From assembly GCF_017876775.1 (NCBI RefSeq), contig NZ_JAGIOP010000002.1, positions 682,001-746,000 of the forward strand: a DNA stretch of 64,000 nt, given 5' to 3'. The stretch is from Mycolicibacterium lutetiense (lineage in GTDB: Bacteria > Actinomycetota > Actinomycetes > Mycobacteriales > Mycobacteriaceae). A program made the translations under genes and the position numbers. The notes beneath the pieces are model-generated. The model was not told the DNA's origin. It searched no databases and worked only from the letters and a program-made list of their open reading frames with translations. This document shows positions 31,678 to 39,493 of this stretch, one piece after another. Numbering within the stretch: position 1 is the first letter of the stretch; each line of letters opens with the position of its first letter.

Positions 31678-32712
31678 ATGGATGACACGACGTTCGAAGG
31701 CCACAGCCCCAAGGACGTGGCTCGCGATATCTCGCGCGATATCGCGACGCTCCTCGTCGCGCACATGGACGGGTACGCCCTCCTCAACAAGAATCCCTTC
31801 GCGCAGGTCGACGGATACCCACCAGAACATCCGGGGTCTGCACCGATACGTATCGATAAGTATCTCGGCGACGCCGCCAAAGACATCGTCCAAGAAATCC
31901 GCATCGAACAGCCCACTCTTTACGGAGCAACGCTCTACCAGGAAGAAGAGATCCAGCTGTCGTATATCAAGGGCGAGGACACACGTCGCTACCGAGTCGT
32001 CGTCGACCCCCTCGACGGCTCCACCATCTACAGCGCGTTCGGCGTCGGCTGCGTTTCTGTCCTCGTCTACTGGTGGAAGAACCCCGATGACCGGCAGCGC
32101 CGCGAAGACATCTGGCAACTGCAGGGCGGATGTATCGCCCTCAATAATGGCTACGCCTTCACGTACACGCTTAACCGGCGCAGATTCCAAGATCCATTCG
32201 GCACCGTACGCGCCGACGTCGCCGTTTCGCGATTCGACCAACGCCCCCGCAGCCGCGGCGACTACAGACCCGTCGACATCATCAACCCCAATATCGACCT
32301 CGACGACAGAAACCCCGAAGGAAAGTCGACATACGTTCTGGCAAGTACGGCCGGATCCTCGCGCCGACGCAAATCGATCGAAGAAGACCTGGCGCGACAC
32401 AGTGTGGACATAGACTTCCTCGGCAGTTTCGCTGCCAATCTGTCCGTCTGGGGCGCTGTCCTCGGCACCACCAGCGTGATCATCGATCCGGCCCCGTCCA
32501 CCATGCACGACGGCAACTATCTGTTGGTGCTGCAAGCACTGAACTGGATCGTCCTCGACGCCAAGACGTGGGATGTAGTTCCTCTTCTGACAATCGCCGA
32601 GAGGCACTGCGAACCCACGATTACCCGCGAAGCACGCATTCCACCCATCTACGCGTTCCGCAACCGAGCGGTTATGGAACGATGGCGTGAAAGCAATGAC
32701 CCCAGATCATAA
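31678..32712 (+). CDS. IMPase/FBPase-superfamily protein (cassette gene 1)
   Basis: A 344-residue protein with the metal-dependent phosphatase fold of inositol monophosphatases and CysQ. The second metal motif DPLDGS is at 110-115, an acidic cluster EEE (89-91) matches the first glutamate ligand, and Asp278 (MHDGNYLLVLQALN) occupies the place of the third motif, whose usual WDxAA is altered. The natural substrate (sugar phosphate, inositol phosphate or a nucleotide such as pAp) cannot be read from the sequence. First gene of the cassette; the next starts 3 bases after its stop. Confidence 0.75.
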   Translation: MDDTTFEGHSPKDVARDISRDIATLLVAHMDGYALLNKNPFAQVDGYPPEHPGSAPIRIDKYLGDAAKDIVQEIRIEQPTLYGATLYQEEEIQLSYIKGEDTRRYRVVVDPLDGSTIYSAFGVGCVSVLVYWWKNPDDRQRREDIWQLQGGCIALNNGYAFTYTLNRRRFQDPFGTVRADVAVSRFDQRPRSRGDYRPVDIINPNIDLDDRNPEGKSTYVLASTAGSSRRRKSIEEDLARHSVDIDFLGSFAANLSVWGAVLGTTSVIIDPAPSTMHDGNYLLVLQALNWIVLDAKTWDVVPLLTIAERHCEPTITREARIPPIYAFRNRAVMERWRESNDPRS

Positions 32713-32715
32713 CGA

Positions 32716-33657
32716 GTGCGACCGCAGTCTGCTTACCGGGAGAGGCTGCCCTACAACATCGCTACAATCGGCCACGGCAGAATGGCGGGCCGCTGCACGG
32801 CACCACCCACGATTCGGCGCAAATGCCGTAGCCAGAATTGGGGCGAGGCGATGAGACGGCCACACGTAGGAGAAGCCGGGATATCAAATAGCGCCCATCA
32901 TCAGGCGATCGCACAGGCGAATATCGATGCCGACAGCACCGGTCAACTCGACAACTTTCGCGCCATGGCACACGACAGCGTCCCAGCCACCAACATCACC
33001 GCGGCCAAGGCCCTCGCGTTCGACGACCTCGTAGCTGTCGTCGACGGTCGTACCCTCCAGATCCACTGGCACGCCGGGGACCGTGGTGCCGGCCTGGCCG
33101 CCTATAGGAACGCGCAGCGCACTTTCTATGTGCGCCGCGGGGCCTTTGAGGCCCTATGGCATGGCGGTGACGGTTTCATATACTTCAGCCTCAACCACGA
33201 CACGGCCGGCACCACGGCATTCGGCCCCTTCTGCATTGCCATCGCTACCTCCCTTGACGGCCACCCTGACGCCGCCGTGTTTCCCGCCGACACCGCCCAG
33301 CGGTACACCGACTCGAGCGGAGGGATCAACGTCACGCAGGTCATGTCTGAGGTTGGCGACTGGACGGCCCGCGGCGACATCGCCGTCAACGAACTGCACA
33401 CGGACGTCGTGCCCCCGCCGTCAACGTGGCCAAACCTACTATGCAGCAAGGATCGTTACCTTGAAATCGTTGTCGTCGGTCCAGTACCTCTGGCCGACGT
33501 CTTCGAGCTTCGGTTGAACCGTGACGATGCGAAGACACTGAACCGGCTCAGCCGCCAACAGCGACGAGGTGATCTATCCGACCCCACCGACATCGCTGCA
33601 GCGCTGGCCTACCAAGCGATTCGTCGCTGGCGCGGCACGCGTCTTCGAATAGTCTGA
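32716..33657 (+). CDS. Unrecognised cassette protein (gene 2)
   Basis: Up to 313 residues. I recognise no family. Visible features: a beta-rich middle (LVAVVDGRTLQIHWHAGDRG, FIYFSLNHDTAG, FGPFCIAIATSL), a stretch GDWTARGDIAVNELHTD, and a helical C-terminus with a basic end (IRRWRGTRLRIV). No membrane segment or signal. GTG 32716 follows the previous stop at 3 bases; ATG 32851, behind GGGGCGAGG, would remove 45 poorly coding-looking residues and is a good alternative. The tight spacing suggests it works with its neighbours. Confidence 0.6.
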   Translation: MRPQSAYRERLPYNIATIGHGRMAGRCTAPPTIRRKCRSQNWGEAMRRPHVGEAGISNSAHHQAIAQANIDADSTGQLDNFRAMAHDSVPATNITAAKALAFDDLVAVVDGRTLQIHWHAGDRGAGLAAYRNAQRTFYVRRGAFEALWHGGDGFIYFSLNHDTAGTTAFGPFCIAIATSLDGHPDAAVFPADTAQRYTDSSGGINVTQVMSEVGDWTARGDIAVNELHTDVVPPPSTWPNLLCSKDRYLEIVVVGPVPLADVFELRLNRDDAKTLNRLSRQQRRGDLSDPTDIAAALAYQAIRRWRGTRLRIV

Positions 33658-33661
33658 TGGC

Positions 33662-34174
33662 ATGGCTAGACACCGGGAACAGGGTTTAACGCTTGTTGCA
33701 ATGCCCTCGAGCGGCGACGTGTTCATCGCCCAAGACAGCGATGGCGACTTATGGCTCTTTGAACCGGTGTTCAGCCGCCGAACCAAAGCCACAACCGACG
33801 ACCTCACGCTCGCCCTCGCACGGCACGATTGGGACGCGGTCGACAGAACATTCCGGACGTGGCCAGAACTCGAGGCCTACCGACAGGACATCGCTCGTGC
33901 ATTTATCGGCGGACGCACGTCGCGCCAATTCGCCGAGTACGACGAACGCGATGTGGAACTAGTTCTCGAGGAATCCCGCGACATTGATATCGATGAACGC
34001 GAGGAAACGCTCGACCTCTTATTTGCCGTGCTCAGATACGCCGAAGTGGTCCGCTCGGCCCCCTACCTCTTCAAGCAAGTCACCGACCGCATTGATGAGC
34101 TGCGCCAGCGACGGAGCACGCTGCTCGCAGACGAAAAAACGATGGCTCGAATGGCCCTACCCGCCGCGGCATAA
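33662..34174 (+). CDS. Unrecognised cassette protein (gene 3)
   Basis: A 170-residue soluble protein, probably an alpha/beta N-terminus (LTLVAMPSSGDVFIAQDSDGDLWLFEP) followed by acidic helices (EYDERDVELVLEESRDIDIDEREE and later). No known motif. Gene starts 4 bases after the previous stop and its stop lies 2 bases before the ATPase start, so translation of all three is likely coupled. Could be a small partner or adaptor of the ATPase. Confidence 0.6.
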   Translation: MARHREQGLTLVAMPSSGDVFIAQDSDGDLWLFEPVFSRRTKATTDDLTLALARHDWDAVDRTFRTWPELEAYRQDIARAFIGGRTSRQFAEYDERDVELVLEESRDIDIDEREETLDLLFAVLRYAEVVRSAPYLFKQVTDRIDELRQRRSTLLADEKTMARMALPAAA

Positions 34175-34176
34175 GC

Positions 34177-37014
34177 ATGCGCACGATCACATTCTATTCG
34201 TACAAAGGTGGGACAGGACGCACACTCCTCGTGGCCAACACCGCGATACTTGCTGCGCGCTTGGGCATGTCCGTGATGATGGTTGATCTCGACCTCGAAG
34301 CGCCTGGGCTGCCCTACAAGTTTCCCAACCAACCTAGAGCCAAACACGGGGTATTGGACTGGCTAACGGCGGAAGAACCGCCCACGGTAAACGACATCGC
34401 TACACAACTAGACGTTCCGCGGCCGTTCAGGCCGGGCGGCTCGCTGCACATGGTCGCAGCGGGACCGCCGCCGTCAATCGACTACCTGCACGGGATGAGA
34501 TCGCTGCAGAAAGGAGCACTGGCGGACGATTCAAGCGTGGCCGTACATATGCTGGTCTCACTCTGCGACGCGATTCGCGATCGATGGGCCCCCGACCTTC
34601 TGCTCCTGGACGCCCGCACCGGTGTCACAACTACAAACTTCATCACCACCCGAGTACTGGCCGACGACGTTGTCGCGCTGACCCTGAACAACCCCGAACA
34701 GCTCGAGGGCACCCGCGCGGTGCTGCAATCGCTTGTGCCGTTGAGCAAGCCCGGCGACGATACCCCCCTAGGCCTCAGCGTGATCGTTAGCAGAGTCTCC
34801 GGGCGCGCCGCTAACATCGGATCATACGAATGGAGCGACGACGAGCTTGCGACCGTCGAATCGGTGCGCGACTACCTTACCGAGCCCGCCTCGCCTCTCA
34901 GTTTGACCCTGAACGACCCTCAGGTGCTGCTCCTCCACAATGATGAAAGAGTCGCCGCCCGCGAAACTCTGCTCATGGCTGGCAACACCTCGCTGCAGTC
35001 AACCGCCCTGCACGTCGACTACCTGCGCACCGCGGTGGCGCTGTTCGGCGCCGATCTCGATGACAGGATTTCGGCTGCCATCGCTGAAGCCGACGACCAA
35101 GACAGCGCCGGCGCGCGGGCCTCCTTCTTCGCCCGTGCTGGACATACCGGTGCCGTGAAACCCGATCCTGCACAACGGATCAGTGCTGACGACACGGACA
35201 ACCTCAGCCTCACAGACCAAGTAACCCTACTGCGGTCGTTGGCTCTCAACGACCCCGCGCGTACACATGATCTGGCTGAGGCGTTGATCGCGCTCGCCGA
35301 AACCCAGCGAGCGCTTGGCGACCGGAGTGCGGCAGTGGAATCAGCGCGCGAAGCCTCTACGCTGCTGTCGCGCCTCGCCGACACCGACACCGAGAAATTC
35401 GCGTCTGATGCGTCGCGCAGCCTCGTAACATTGTCGACGTTTCTGGCAGAGTGCGGCGACGTCAACGAAGCATTGGCATCCGCCCAAGCGGCATACGAGA
35501 GAACCCAGTCCATCGCCATCACTGGACCGACGGCGGACCGCGCCCGGGCTCTGACTATCCTCACTGCGCGCTACGCCGAGAAAGGCGACGATCAAGCAGC
35601 GTTTCAGGCGGCCAGGGACGCTGCCGAGATGTGGCGCTCGCTCACGGCCGGATCCGAAGCCCAACCCGAGCTAGGTCACGCGCTTTCGGACCTGGCTACT
35701 CAGGCGGCGCAGGTCGGCGACTACGGGGGCGCGACCCATGCCGCAGAAGAAGCGGTCGCGATCTTTCGGTCGCTGACCGCCGACTACCCTCATCGGTATC
35801 TCTCCGACCTTGGCCACTCACTCGCCGGCCTCGCCGCCTCGTACTCCGACGTCGGCGCGCTGCAACCGGCTCACGATGCCGCCGCCGACGCCGCTGACCT
35901 ATTCCGATCGTTAGCGCAGGCCGAACCAGAGAAGTACCTGGATGACCTCGCTCAGACTCTGGGCAATCTCGCTACCCGCTCGGCCGACCTTGGTCTGTAC
36001 GAATCAGCGATCACGTCGGCGGAGGAAGCTGTCAGCATCTTCCGCCGTTTGGGCGTCATGGATCCAGATCGTTATCGCCCCGACCTAGCAGCGCTCCTCG
36101 CTTCGCTCAGCAGGTGGACTGGGCAAGCTGGCAACAAGGACGAAACAGTCCGTTACGGCCACGAAGCCGTCGACTTGTATCGGTCGCTCGCTGCCAACGA
36201 GCCGACTCGCTATAGCGCCGCACTGGCCTCCGCACTGACAGATCTAAGCATCGCAGAACCTTCCGCCACAGACGCCATCGACCTAGCTCAACAAGCCATC
36301 AGGCTGTACGAACCCCTCACTGTCGCACAGCCTTACGTGTACTCCTCGATCCTCGGGCGTGCCAAAGAGAACTTGGCGCGCCGTTACGCCCGCGACAATC
36401 GCACCGATGCAGCTATCGAGAACGTGCGCGATGCCATACGCCTTTACCACGAAACGGCCGACATCGACGAGTGGCGGCGCATCGAGAGACTGGCGCAGGC
36501 GTTGCACGAACTGAGCGGATTTCTGGCTATGTCTGCGACGCAGCTCACCGTCGCCGGACGGGACCCGGAAGCGCACGCCAGACGCCAGGAAGCCCTAACG
36601 ACGGCCAGCCAGTCTGCCAGTTTCTACCGCCAGCTCGGAAACACAAATTCTGAGCGCTACCTTCCTGCATTAGCGAGTGTGCTCTCCGATATCGCAGATC
36701 TTCAGGCGCTCCTCGGTGATGGTGCAAAAGCTCAATCCGCCGATAGTGAAGCTCATTCCATTCACAACCAACTGATTCACGCCAAACCTCCCCGTCGGGC
36801 GTCGGGCACAGCCACGCGCATCAGTCGGTTCGAGATCTTCCGGGAAGTGGGGGGTGGGTACAGCTTCCGGCTCAAAGACGCCAATGGCCAAATCATATTA
36901 ACCGGAACTCCGCAACCCACCATCGCCGGCGCCCGAAACGGAATACGGGAAATTCGCGACATCGCTAGTGAACCCGCTGAGATCATGGACGTCACGGAAG
37001 GTGGAACAACATAG
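34177..37014 (+). CDS. KGGTGR-type P-loop ATPase with TPR array and DUF1508 tail (gene 4)
   Basis: A 945-residue multidomain protein. Residues about 1-290 form a MinD/ParA-like ATPase with the variant Walker A KGGTGRT (10-16), DLDLEAPGL (37-45) and Walker B LLLLDARTG (141-149). A short linker leads to a long TPR-like array from about 345 to 870, with recurring signatures such as A..EAV.IFR.L and PEKYLDDLAQTL about 45 residues apart. The last 60 residues (about 884-930) match DUF1508/YegP (FEIFREVGGGYSFRLKDANG, then ARNGIREIR). KGGVGR/KGGTGR ATPases joined to TPRs occur in Streptomyces conflict and FxSxx-COOH type systems. Role here unknown; a sensor/effector scaffold is inferred. Confidence 0.8.
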   Translation: MRTITFYSYKGGTGRTLLVANTAILAARLGMSVMMVDLDLEAPGLPYKFPNQPRAKHGVLDWLTAEEPPTVNDIATQLDVPRPFRPGGSLHMVAAGPPPSIDYLHGMRSLQKGALADDSSVAVHMLVSLCDAIRDRWAPDLLLLDARTGVTTTNFITTRVLADDVVALTLNNPEQLEGTRAVLQSLVPLSKPGDDTPLGLSVIVSRVSGRAANIGSYEWSDDELATVESVRDYLTEPASPLSLTLNDPQVLLLHNDERVAARETLLMAGNTSLQSTALHVDYLRTAVALFGADLDDRISAAIAEADDQDSAGARASFFARAGHTGAVKPDPAQRISADDTDNLSLTDQVTLLRSLALNDPARTHDLAEALIALAETQRALGDRSAAVESAREASTLLSRLADTDTEKFASDASRSLVTLSTFLAECGDVNEALASAQAAYERTQSIAITGPTADRARALTILTARYAEKGDDQAAFQAARDAAEMWRSLTAGSEAQPELGHALSDLATQAAQVGDYGGATHAAEEAVAIFRSLTADYPHRYLSDLGHSLAGLAASYSDVGALQPAHDAAADAADLFRSLAQAEPEKYLDDLAQTLGNLATRSADLGLYESAITSAEEAVSIFRRLGVMDPDRYRPDLAALLASLSRWTGQAGNKDETVRYGHEAVDLYRSLAANEPTRYSAALASALTDLSIAEPSATDAIDLAQQAIRLYEPLTVAQPYVYSSILGRAKENLARRYARDNRTDAAIENVRDAIRLYHETADIDEWRRIERLAQALHELSGFLAMSATQLTVAGRDPEAHARRQEALTTASQSASFYRQLGNTNSERYLPALASVLSDIADLQALLGDGAKAQSADSEAHSIHNQLIHAKPPRRASGTATRISRFEIFREVGGGYSFRLKDANGQIILTGTPQPTIAGARNGIREIRDIASEPAEIMDVTEGGTT

Positions 37015-37083
37015 TGCCGCGAACAGTCACCGATAGGCACCCATCGACCCCGACCGTCTTGCTGAACATGCGAAAGGCGACTA

Positions 37084-37266
37084 GTGACAGCCAGATTCGA
37101 GATCATCGACGATGAGTTCGGCACCTACAAATTCCAGGTCCGATCACGCGGCGGCGACATCTTGGCTACCAGCGATCCTTACCCGTCGAAGGCATCTGCT
37201 CGAGAGGGCATCGCGTCCATCCGATCGCTAGTCCTCGACGGACCGGTGTTGGATCTCACAGACTGA
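37084..37266 (+). CDS. Small DUF1508 (YegP-like) protein (gene 5)
   Basis: A 60-residue protein that is essentially one DUF1508 unit: ARFEIIDDEFGTYKFQVRSR, then ATSDPYPSKASAREGIASIR. It aligns with the C-terminal tail of the ATPase 70 bases upstream (shared RFEI, Y-F, G-I, P, AR-GI, IR). GTG 37084 is the start. It may be a free partner of the fused domain or a decoy. YegP proteins are small, of uncertain function, seen in many bacteria. Confidence 0.7.
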   Translation: MTARFEIIDDEFGTYKFQVRSRGGDILATSDPYPSKASAREGIASIRSLVLDGPVLDLTD

Positions 37267-37343
37267 CGACTTCGCCGTGACGCTGGGACCATGCGCGCAT
37301 CGAGTGTAGTGGCGATCGGTGTGTACGAGTCTGCCGCTGCAGC

Positions 37344-37366
37344 GCACCCAACGAAAGTTGGCGTGC
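37344..37366. terminator. Stem-loop with GAAA tetraloop, end of cassette
   Basis: GCAC-CCAAC (37344-37352), GAAA loop, GTTGG-C-GTGC (37357-37366): nine pairs with one bulged C, just downstream of the DUF1508 gene. Probably the cassette terminator. It would also face the DUF1254 gene on the other strand. Confidence 0.45.
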
Positions 37367-37385
37367 ACATCGCTGGCCCCAAACC

Positions 37386-37396
37386 GCCCTAGACCG
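37386..37396. repeat. 11-bp direct repeat, right boundary of cassette
   Basis: GCCCTAGACCG again (compare 31368-31378). On the minus strand its TAG is the stop of the DUF1254 gene. Removing 31379-37396 would leave qor and the DUF1254 gene convergent with overlapping stops sharing CTAG. Confidence 0.7.
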
Positions 37397-38336
37397 CCTG
37401 CGCCTCGGGGAACGTCCAGGACCCGTCGAGAATCTCGGGCCTCGGCCGGTACAGCCGCACGATGTAGTTCCACCCCTCGGTGACCGGCAACAGATTCGGC
37501 GCGCCGCTCCCACCGAACTGCACCGTGGTGGAGCCGTCCGGATCCTTGACCGCGGTGACGTTGTTCAGCGAGTAGGCATTCTGCGGGTTCGCGGTGAAAT
37601 AGCCGTCCTTGTTGTAGACCGTCACCGACCAGAACCCGTCCACCGGGACGTCTTTCACGGTCAGCCGGTGCACGGTGGCGCCGTCGTTGCGCGCCGGCAC
37701 CACCGTGAGATAGAACGCGTCGCGGGCGGGGTTGCCGCCCCAGGCGAACGCCGAGCCGATCAGATGCCGGACCGGCTCCACTTCGTACTTGGGCCCGAAC
37801 ATTCCCCTGGTGTCTGCAAGGGTGGTCGACAGGGTGATGAGTGCGTCCCGAACCGTCTTCTGACTGACCGGATCCCACTGCGGGATCTCGAAGAATCCCG
37901 GCTCGTCCTGCGAGACGGTGATCGCATCCTGCAGCGCATGCACTGCGGCCAGGTCAGCGGTATCGCCCGGGTCGACCAGGGTGCGCACCGCCGCGATCGC
38001 ATAACGGGTGTCGACGGAGTCGCGGCTGAACGTCACCTCGGCCGGCGCATAGGCGACGTTGGTGGTGTAGTGGTCCTCGCTGATGACCTGCAGCGACATG
38101 AATCGGCCCGCGCTGTCGGGCAGCGTGACGGTGACGGGCCCGCCGTCGAGATCGAACACCGCCGCGGAGTAGAGGGTGTCGCGGTTCTGCCGGATGACGA
38201 GCTGATGATCGATCGGGGTCAGCTCGCGGTTGTGGAAGAACTTTCCGAACCCGCCGTCCTTGACGGCATTGGCGAAGTACACATCGGATTCGGCGCGGGC
38301 GAAGTTGTCGGGGCTCACCAATTCGGTCATGCCCAC
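37389..38336 (-). CDS. DUF1254/DUF1214 protein
   Basis: A 315-residue protein of the DUF1254-DUF1214 family. DUF1254 spans about 18-150 (FFHNRELTPIDHQLVIRQNRDTLYS is its hallmark) and DUF1214 about 195-300 (FAWGGNPARDAFYLTVV, then VPVDGFWSVTVYNKDGYF, YSLNN). No clear signal peptide. Function unknown; some relatives are linked to envelope or sugar metabolism. Start at 38336 or ATG 38330. Its stop falls in the right cassette repeat. It is divided from ctaB by a stem-loop. Confidence 0.88.
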   Translation of the reverse strand: MGMTELVSPDNFARAESDVYFANAVKDGGFGKFFHNRELTPIDHQLVIRQNRDTLYSAAVFDLDGGPVTVTLPDSAGRFMSLQVISEDHYTTNVAYAPAEVTFSRDSVDTRYAIAAVRTLVDPGDTADLAAVHALQDAITVSQDEPGFFEIPQWDPVSQKTVRDALITLSTTLADTRGMFGPKYEVEPVRHLIGSAFAWGGNPARDAFYLTVVPARNDGATVHRLTVKDVPVDGFWSVTVYNKDGYFTANPQNAYSLNNVTAVKDPDGSTTVQFGGSGAPNLLPVTEGWNYIVRLYRPRPEILDGSWTFPEAQAV

Positions 38337-38340
38337 AACG

Positions 38341-38369
38341 CTGCCACACCAACGGTGTTGGGGCGGCAG
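38341..38369. terminator. Stem-loop after ctaB
   Basis: CTGCCACACCAAC (38341-38353), GGT loop, GTTGGGGCGGCAG (38357-38369): 11 of 13 pairs. It lies 11 bases after the ctaB stop (both genes on the minus strand) and before the DUF1254 start, so it probably ends ctaB transcription. Confidence 0.45.
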
Positions 38370-38379
38370 TTCGCCGAGC

Positions 38380-39312
38380 CTAGTGACCGAAGATCGTCGG
38401 CAACGCCAACGCCGAATCGACCGCCAGTGCGCAGAACACCACCGCGAGGTAGTTGTTCGACTGCAGGAACAGCCGCAACGGCTTCACCGGCTCGCCGCGC
38501 TTCACCCCGGAGTACAGCTGGTGAGCCATCACCAGGAACCACGCACCCGCCAGTAGCGCCACGGCGCCGTAGAGCCATCCGGTGGCCAGCGCCAGCAGAA
38601 GCGTGGTGAGCACCGTCAGCCAGGTGTAGATCAAGATCTGCCGGGTGACCTCACGCTCGGTGGCCACGGCGGGCAGCATCGGCACACCGGCCGCCTTGTA
38701 GTCGTCCTTGTAGCGCATCGCCAGCGCCCAGGTGTGCGGCGGTGTCCAGAAGAAGATGATGAGGAACATCACCACGGCCGGCCACTGGATGGTGCCGGTG
38801 ACCGCAGACCAGCCGATCATCACCGGCATACAGCCGGCCGCCCCGCCCCACACCACGTTCTGCGAGGTGCGGCGTTTGAGCAGCAGCGTGTAGACGAAGA
38901 CGTAGAACGCGATGGTGGCCACGGCCAGCAATCCGGACAACAGGTTTGTCGTCCAGGTCAGCCAGCAGAACGACGTGACCGACAGCACCAGTCCGAAGAT
39001 GAGGGCATGCCGCGTCGGCACTGAAGCCTGGGCCAGCGGCCGGCGGGCCGTTCGCTTCATCACCTTGTCGATGTCGGCGTCAGCCACACAGTTGAGGGTG
39101 TTGGCACCGGCCGCGGCGAGCATGCCGCCGATCAGCGTGTTGAGGATCAGCAGCGGGTCAACAGTGCCCCGGGCTGCCAGCAACATCGCCGGAATGGTGG
39201 TGACCAGCAACAACTCGATCACGCGCGGCTTGGTCAAGGCCAGGTACGACAGAATCGTGGACCGTATTCGGCTCGGCGCCCCATGAATGAGCCGGCGCTC
39301 GCGAATGCTCAC
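38380..39312 (-). CDS. ctaB: Protoheme IX farnesyltransferase CtaB
   Basis: Heme O synthase, a UbiA-type prenyltransferase that attaches a farnesyl group to heme B, the step before CtaA. 310 residues with about nine membrane segments. The prenyl-diphosphate/Mg site is NCVADADID (74-82) with KRTARRPL following, and a second motif in [21 protein letters not shown] 39312 with GAGGAG 8 bases upstream. Divergent from tkt across 181 bases, which should hold both promoters. Confidence 0.95.
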   Translation of the reverse strand: MSIRERRLIHGAPSRIRSTILSYLALTKPRVIELLLVTTIPAMLLAARGTVDPLLILNTLIGGMLAAAGANTLNCVADADIDKVMKRTARRPLAQASVPTRHALIFGLVLSVTSFCWLTWTTNLLSGLLAVATIAFYVFVYTLLLKRRTSQNVVWGGAAGCMPVMIGWSAVTGTIQWPAVVMFLIIFFWTPPHTWALAMRYKDDYKAAGVPMLPAVATEREVTRQILIYTWLTVLTTLLLALATGWLYGAVALLAGAWFLVMAHQLYSGVKRGEPVKPLRLFLQSNNYLAVVFCALAVDSALALPTIFGH

Positions 39313-39493
39313 GCAAATAACTCCTCGGGTGGCGTCACGCGGCTTCTACTACAGACGATGGTAGACCGCCGCCCCAACAGCTCGGCATCGCAGGGTCTGT
39401 TCCGGGCAACGACGGGGTAAACCACCGGGTATCGGTGGGAGAACCAGTCTGCACCGGACGAGTCCGCCCCACTAGGGTGTTTGAGGTAGCAGC

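Noticed and set aside
31483..32607. A 374-codon minus-strand frame in the cassette
   Set aside because: It lies antisense to the DPLDGS-containing IMPase-type gene and shows no motif.
31375..37385. Transposon ends (terminal inverted repeats)
   Set aside because: The sequences just inside the two direct repeats do not match each other as inverted repeats, and no transposase is encoded.
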